9,954 bases of DNA from Limnoraphis robusta CS-951 (GTDB lineage Bacteria; Cyanobacteriota; Cyanobacteriia; Cyanobacteriales; Microcoleaceae), in the NCBI RefSeq assembly GCF_000972705.2, contig NZ_LATL02000104.1:1-9954 (forward strand). Reading direction: 5' to 3'. Under the pieces are notes generated by a model that was not told the DNA's origin, ran no database searches, and saw nothing but the letters and a program-made list of their open reading frames with translations. Within the stretch, counting starts at the first letter, position 1. Every line of letters starts with the position of its first letter. The position numbers were made by a program, and so were the translations under genes. Below are positions 6,649-9,954 of the stretch, in pieces.

Positions 6649-8649
6649 TTAATTATTTAAAGCTGCTTGTTCGGGAGAGGTATTTGTTTTAATGGAGCGT
6701 AATTCTTTTTGAATGGAAATGGCTTTTCCGAGAGAAGAAATGGCTTCTTGATAGTTTTTCAGTTTGGAGAGTAATGCTCCTCGGAAACGCCATGCTTCTG
6801 CATCGTTGGGTTCTAGCTTGATGGCTTGATCATAGGCGGCGATCGCCTCAGAATATTGTTCTAATTTTTCTAAGAGGAGTCCCTGATGTCGCCAAACTTC
6901 TGAGGCTGATGGTTTGAGTTCGATGGCTTTTTCGTAAGCAGTTAATGCTTCTGAATATTGCTTGAGTTGAACTAAAACTGAACCTTTCCCTAACCAAGCT
7001 TCATAACAATTCGGTTGATGGTGAATTGCTGTTTCAAAAGAAGCGATCGCCTCATCATATTGTCCTAATTGTTGTAATAAAGACGCTCTCATATTCCACA
7101 ATTCGGGGGAAGTTGGATCGAGTCCAATGGCTTGTTCAAAGGAAGCGATCGCCTGTTCATAGCGTTTTAATTTACACAGTGCAACGGCTCGATTTAACCA
7201 AACTTCTCGTTTTCCAGCATCAATTGTAATGGCTCGATCATAAGAAATTATCGCTTCTTCATAGCGTTGTAACTTCCCTAATACATTACCCCGATTATGC
7301 CAGGTTTCATATTTATTGGGCTGAATTTCTAACGCTTTATCATAAGATTCTAAGGCTTCATCATAGCGTTTAAATTTCCGCAGTAATGCGCCTCGATTGT
7401 GCCATGCTTCATCATCATTCGGTTGAATCTGCAAAGAGCGATCGTAAGATTCTAAGGCTTCAGCATATCGCTTTAACTTGACTAATACATTCCCACGATT
7501 GTACCAAGCTTCAGATTTTTTAGGCTGAATTTGTACAACTTTTTCATAGGCATTTAGAGCTTCGTTATAGCGGTTGAAGCGCACCAGAATATTACCTTGA
7601 TTATACCAAGCTTCATCTAAGCCTGGATTCATTTTAACGGCTTTTTCAAATAAAGCTAAAGCTTCTGCATAACGGTTTTCATTCGCTAAAGCTTCTCCTT
7701 GTTTGAGATAATCATCTGCAATGAATTCAGGGGAAGCCGAAAACTGAAAATCCCAATCTAAGTCTGTGGGTAATGGCGTTTTTGCTTGAGGATTGGCTGA
7801 GAAATGATGATTGAATTTTTCTAATAAAGATTGCTCTCTTGAGTTAAAATCTGATTGAAAATTTTGTAAGTTTTGTAGTGAATTTAACTGCAATTGATGT
7901 AATTGATCAATGGAAGTACGAGAGGCTGAGGCTTCTTGTTTGACGAAGTTAATTGATTCTTGAGCGGCTTGAATTTGTAGGGCTAATTCTTGAGCGAGGA
8001 GTTTAGATTGTTCCGTCGAAAGCGCAATTTGTTCTTCTAAGCAATCAACCCGACTGAGACTGCGATTGGCTTCTGCAACTAATTCTCGAATGATCAGACG
8101 CCGAACTAACCAAAAAAACGCCATCGTGACGATGGGTAAAAGCGTTACAACAATCAGTAAGCTATTGAGTAATGTAATGGTATAGTTAAATTCAGAGTCA
8201 GTTTGAGAAGTGGGTTGTTCAGAGAGTGTCGCGTTAGCCGTAGCGAGATTAATATCTGAGGAGAAAGGGCGATCGCTTTCTGAAAAAGTTTTTACTAATA
8301 AAGCTAACCAAGTTTGATCGAATAATGAGTTGATTTTTTGTTGATTGGACTGCGATAATTGAGCAGAGCGAGGTAAGGGTTGAACTGCCGAAGCAACAAT
8401 TAAATGATTTCCTGTTGTTGGCTGAGAAATTGAGGGGGAAAACTCCTGCACAATCAACATTTCCGGCGTACTTACCGATGGCATCTGCTGTGATGCGATC
8501 GCCTCAATCGAATCAATTTTGTTGTCGGTTTCAGGTATTATGCCTGAAGAAGTGGATAGCCGAGCCTCCGAAATCGAACTCGCTTCGCTGATGGAGTTCT
8601 GAGCGACTAAAGCCGCTAAAGCTAAAAATGTTACATTTGATAATTTCAT
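6649..8649 (-). CDS. Membrane-anchored TPR-repeat protein
   Basis: 666 residues from the ATG at 8647-8649. A TTG nine bases upstream is an alternative, but the ATG places a basic residue just before the hydrophobic stretch. Order: signal-peptide-like VTFLALAALVA (about 6-17); Ser/Thr/Gln-rich segment to about 155, probably periplasmic; one membrane helix at about 159-182 (LLNSLLIVVTLLPIVTMAFFW) followed by RR..IR, so the remainder is likely cytoplasmic; coiled-coil-like helix at about 192-285; ten contiguous 34-residue TPR units at 310-649 with the W-N-G-Y-A-P pattern (for example AWYNRGNVLVKLKRYAEALE); 17-residue polar tail. TPR arrays are protein-binding scaffolds, so a membrane-tethered docking role is inferred; no catalytic domain is present. 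No neighbour is co-oriented in the same unit. Partner and process are unknown. Confidence 0.88.
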   Translation of the reverse strand: MKLSNVTFLALAALVAQNSISEASSISEARLSTSSGIIPETDNKIDSIEAIASQQMPSVSTPEMLIVQEFSPSISQPTTGNHLIVASAVQPLPRSAQLSQSNQQKINSLFDQTWLALLVKTFSESDRPFSSDINLATANATLSEQPTSQTDSEFNYTITLLNSLLIVVTLLPIVTMAFFWLVRRLIIRELVAEANRSLSRVDCLEEQIALSTEQSKLLAQELALQIQAAQESINFVKQEASASRTSIDQLHQLQLNSLQNLQNFQSDFNSREQSLLEKFNHHFSANPQAKTPLPTDLDWDFQFSASPEFIADDYLKQGEALANENRYAEALALFEKAVKMNPGLDEAWYNQGNILVRFNRYNEALNAYEKVVQIQPKKSEAWYNRGNVLVKLKRYAEALESYDRSLQIQPNDDEAWHNRGALLRKFKRYDEALESYDKALEIQPNKYETWHNRGNVLGKLQRYEEAIISYDRAITIDAGKREVWLNRAVALCKLKRYEQAIASFEQAIGLDPTSPELWNMRASLLQQLGQYDEAIASFETAIHHQPNCYEAWLGKGSVLVQLKQYSEALTAYEKAIELKPSASEVWRHQGLLLEKLEQYSEAIAAYDQAIKLEPNDAEAWRFRGALLSKLKNYQEAISSLGKAISIQKELRSIKTNTSPEQAALNN
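6703..7722 (-). repeat. Tandem array of ten 102-bp TPR-coding units
   Basis: The TPR part of the gene is a perfectly regular 102-base periodicity with no insertion or deletion between units. Three units carry a HIP1 octamer at the same codon position (the EAIA codons), starting at 6839, 7043 and 7145, exactly 204 and 102 bases apart. Units are diverged at the DNA level, so they are an old coding array and not a recent tandem duplication. Confidence 0.85.
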
Positions 8650-8801
8650 AACGCTCAACTCACGTGCAAGCTAGGAGGGATAAATCGCCGGATCAATTGA
8701 CTCAAATTTGCACTGAAAACCGTTTTAACCTACAAACGAAGTCAGAGTTTAAGTGCTACTTAGTTTTACGCAAATCTCCAGATCAATCAGGACATATTGG
8801 T
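8650..8801. other. Leader and upstream region of the TPR gene, up to the IS right end
   Basis: About 150 bases between the TPR start and the IS element. It should hold the TPR promoter on the minus strand, but I see only weak candidates (TTGCGT, 16 bases, TAAACT). An AGGAGG at 8673-8678 lies on the plus strand with no gene after it and is not used by the TPR gene. The bases next to the element (about 8782-8801) would be the guide part of the element's omegaRNA. Confidence 0.5.
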
Positions 8802-8960
8802 TTGACATCCTCTCCGCCGTAAACAACGGAGATTCCAAACATCACTGTTTGGGCTTCCTCTTTCTATGAGTTGACTTACAAGGATTGGGTTTCCCCGCCA
8901 CTGCCGAGATCAGTCTCTCGGGAGGCGTTAATTTCCATCTGCCCGACGGTATTTGATAAC
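8802..8960 (-). ncRNA. OmegaRNA-like 3' end of tnpB and IS right end
   Basis: In IS605-type elements the guide RNA (omegaRNA) overlaps the 3' end of tnpB and the right end. Here the minus strand after the tnpB stop forms CCAAAC/GTTTGG (8835-8840 with 8847-8852) and TCTCCG/CGGAGA (8811-8816 with 8827-8832), then ends at GGATGTCAA. The guide would be the flanking bases, roughly 8782-8801. The hairpins are seen; the RNA and its 5' limit within tnpB are inferred from the family. Confidence 0.5.
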
Positions 8961-9821
8961 TGTTTAAGTGCAGATTTTAGAATATTTTTGGCGGCATTTT
9001 CATCTCGGTCTGCTACATACCCGCAATGAGGACATTTATGAGTTCTCGTACTGAGAGTTTTGACAACCTTTTCACCGCAATTTGAACAATTTTGAGATGT
9101 ATATGCAGGTTCAACGGCAATCACCGGAACCCCATAAATTCTCCCAAAATATTCCAACCATTCTCTAAATCTGTACCAAGCAGCATCGTTAATTGATTTG
9201 GCTAAATGATGGTTTTTCACCAGATTTCGTATCCGTAGGTTTTCAATCGCTACCAAGTCGTTAGACTGTATGACGTGTTGGGCTAATTTACAGACCCAAT
9301 CGTTACGCCTGCGTGAAACCTTGAGATGCGTTCTACCCAAACGATTTATGGCTTTTTTACGGTTTTGACTTCCCTTTTTTTTTCGAGATAACCGACGTTG
9401 AAGCTTTTTGATTCGCCGCTCATCTTTTCTTAGAAAACGGGGATTCTCTACCTGTATCCCGGTGGAATCAGTGTAGAAATGGTTTAAACCGACATCCAAA
9501 CCTGTTTGTTTGTTACTGAGTTCTTTGTTTTCCTCCCTTTCATGGTCTATCAAAAATTGGGCATAATATCCATCGTGTCTTCTAATCACCCTAACCCGTT
9601 TAATTTGTTGGAGTTGATAGAAGTGCAAGTCTCGACTACCCCAAAGCTTAAATGTACCCGCTTGAAACTTGTCGGAAAAGGTTAAATAGCGTCTATCTTT
9701 CGACAGTTTCCAGCCCGAAGTTTTGTACTCAACCGATGCTCTGACTTGGTACTTTTTGAACTGGGGAAAGCCTTTCCTCCCCGGTATTTTTTGCCGACAA
9801 TTTTGATAAAATCGCTCAATT

Positions 9822-9854
9822 TAAAACAGATAGGATAAGGATTTAACGGATTAA
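9822..9854 (+). repeat. Left inverted repeat of the MITE-like element
   Basis: 33 bases beginning TAAAACAGATAGG and ending AACGGATTAA, imperfectly matching the reverse complement of 9897-9930. Part of it can also form an alternative hairpin, ACAGATAG (9826-9833) with CTATCTGT (9856-9863). Confidence 0.75.
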
Positions 9855-9896
9855 GCTATCTGTGAGATGCCAAGATATATGGGTTTTACAGTTAAG

Positions 9897-9930
9897 TTAA
9901 TCCGTTCTTCCGCTTCTCTATCCGTTTTTA
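9897..9930 (-). repeat. Right inverted repeat of the MITE-like element
   Basis: 34 bases; read on the minus strand it begins TAAAAACGGATAGAG and ends AACGGATTAA. Compared with the other arm it carries one extra A in the outer part and several substitutions in the middle, so the arms have diverged since they formed. Confidence 0.75.
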
Positions 9931-9954
9931 AATTGATGCCCATGCTCTCTCTGC

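Larger units (their letters stand above)
9822..9930. mobile_element. 109-bp MITE-like element inserted in tnpB, AATT target duplication
   Basis: The two ends are imperfect inverted repeats of 33 and 34 bases (9822-9854 and 9897-9930), matching best at their outer parts (TAAAA..GATAG) and inner 10 bases (AACGGATTAA / TTAATCCGTT). A 42-base centre separates them. AATT lies directly on each side (9818-9821 and 9931-9934). Deleting the element and one AATT restores the tnpB frame exactly. It is far too short for a transposase, so it would depend on a full-size relative. The family is not recognised. Boundaries are well supported by the frame-restoration argument. Confidence 0.78.
8802..9954 (-). 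mobile_element. IS200/IS605-IS1341-type element, right part; tnpB only, disrupted
   Basis: A tnpB gene without any tnpA in view, followed on its 3' side by two short hairpins and a GGATGTCAA end (8802-8810 on the minus strand). The element lacks terminal inverted repeats, as expected for this class. The left end lies outside the window. Movement would need a Y1 transposase in trans. The RE boundary is placed by resemblance to other cyanobacterial members from memory and may be off by a few bases. Confidence 0.7.
8876..9954 (-). pseudogene. tnpB: tnpB interrupted by a small inverted-repeat insertion
   Basis: TnpB is an RNA-guided RuvC-like nuclease. The minus strand enters the window at 9954 reading AERAWASI and then a TAA stop (9928-9930) at the edge of a 109-bp insertion. 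After the insertion the frame resumes at 9820 with IERFYQNCRQKIPGRKGFP and continues without a break to the TAA at 8876-8878 (314 codons). Joined, AERAWASIERFYQNC matches the family spacing as I know it. Retained features: GLDVGLNHF (first RuvC Asp, codon near 9494-9496), AIENLRIRNL (Glu), a zinc finger with two CxxC pairs (CSNC, CPHC) and DRDENAAKNI (last Asp). The largest downstream frame with a recognised start uses a TTG at 9626-9628, well inside the homology, so a functional protein is unlikely. Upstream codons lie outside the window. Confidence 0.85.

Noticed and set aside
7026..7229. 67-codon plus-strand frame within the TPR gene
   Set aside because: It is an antisense shadow of the TPR-coding repeats with no independent support.
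6703..7722. Regular 102-base periodicity, first considered as a CRISPR-like or satellite array
   Set aside because: The units are diverged, have no constant repeat with variable spacers, and translate to canonical 34-residue TPR motifs.
8673..8678. AGGAGG near the TPR start as a ribosome site
   Set aside because: It is on the plus strand, while the TPR gene runs on the minus strand. No plus-strand gene follows it.
9851..9943. 30-codon minus-strand frame starting MGINLKTDREAEERI
   Set aside because: It lies in the wrong frame relative to tnpB, spans the tnpB edge and the MITE-like insertion, and its codons come from the inverted repeat.

Overview
The window looks like chromosomal DNA of a filamentous or bloom-forming cyanobacterium. 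The octamer GCGATCGC (HIP1, a known cyanobacterial hallmark) occurs eight times by eye, starting at 2799, 4296, 6382, 6839, 7043, 7145, 8269 and 8495, where well under one copy is expected by chance. The moderately AT-rich composition, the ClpX sequence, the 34-residue TPR style and the IS200/IS605-type tnpB genes all fit. I cannot name the genus with confidence; Planktothrix/Oscillatoria-like is a guess.

Layout. (1) 1-56: first codons of a tnpB gene on the minus strand, running off the left edge, followed by about 400 bases of gene-free DNA with a strong hairpin and several dyads. (2) 462-2542, minus strand: two polysaccharide genes, a family-4 glycosyltransferase and then a short-form membrane sugar-phosphate transferase, which has its own promoter-like sequence and a good Shine-Dalgarno site. 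(3) 2543-3261: long intergenic region with an operator-like dyad, a HIP1 site and a doubtful 90-codon minus-strand ORF. (4) 3262-6588, plus strand: a soluble sensor histidine kinase, then clpX 156 bases further on. (5) A convergent terminator-like hairpin at 6602-6637. (6) 6649-8649, minus strand: a membrane-anchored protein with ten TPR units. (7) 8802-9954, minus strand: the right part of an IS605/IS1341-type element whose tnpB is broken by a 109-bp MITE-like insertion.

Function. The two left genes are expected to act in making a surface or exopolysaccharide: the sugar transferase loads the first sugar phosphate on the lipid carrier and the glycosyltransferase adds a later sugar. The kinase and ClpX lie in one direction and could share transcripts, but nothing in the sequence proves a functional link. 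The TPR protein is probably a scaffold tethered to the membrane.

Most notable: the right edge preserves a readable insertion event. The tnpB frame encodes AERAWASI and then hits a stop at the edge of a small inverted-repeat element. Removing 113 bp (element plus one AATT copy) restores the frame into ERFYQNC. The RuvC residues, zinc finger and 3' omegaRNA-like hairpins remain intact. A second noteworthy point is that clpX stands without tig or clpP upstream, where a histidine kinase sits instead. No CRISPR, tRNA or rRNA was seen, and I did not find a convincing new multi-gene system.
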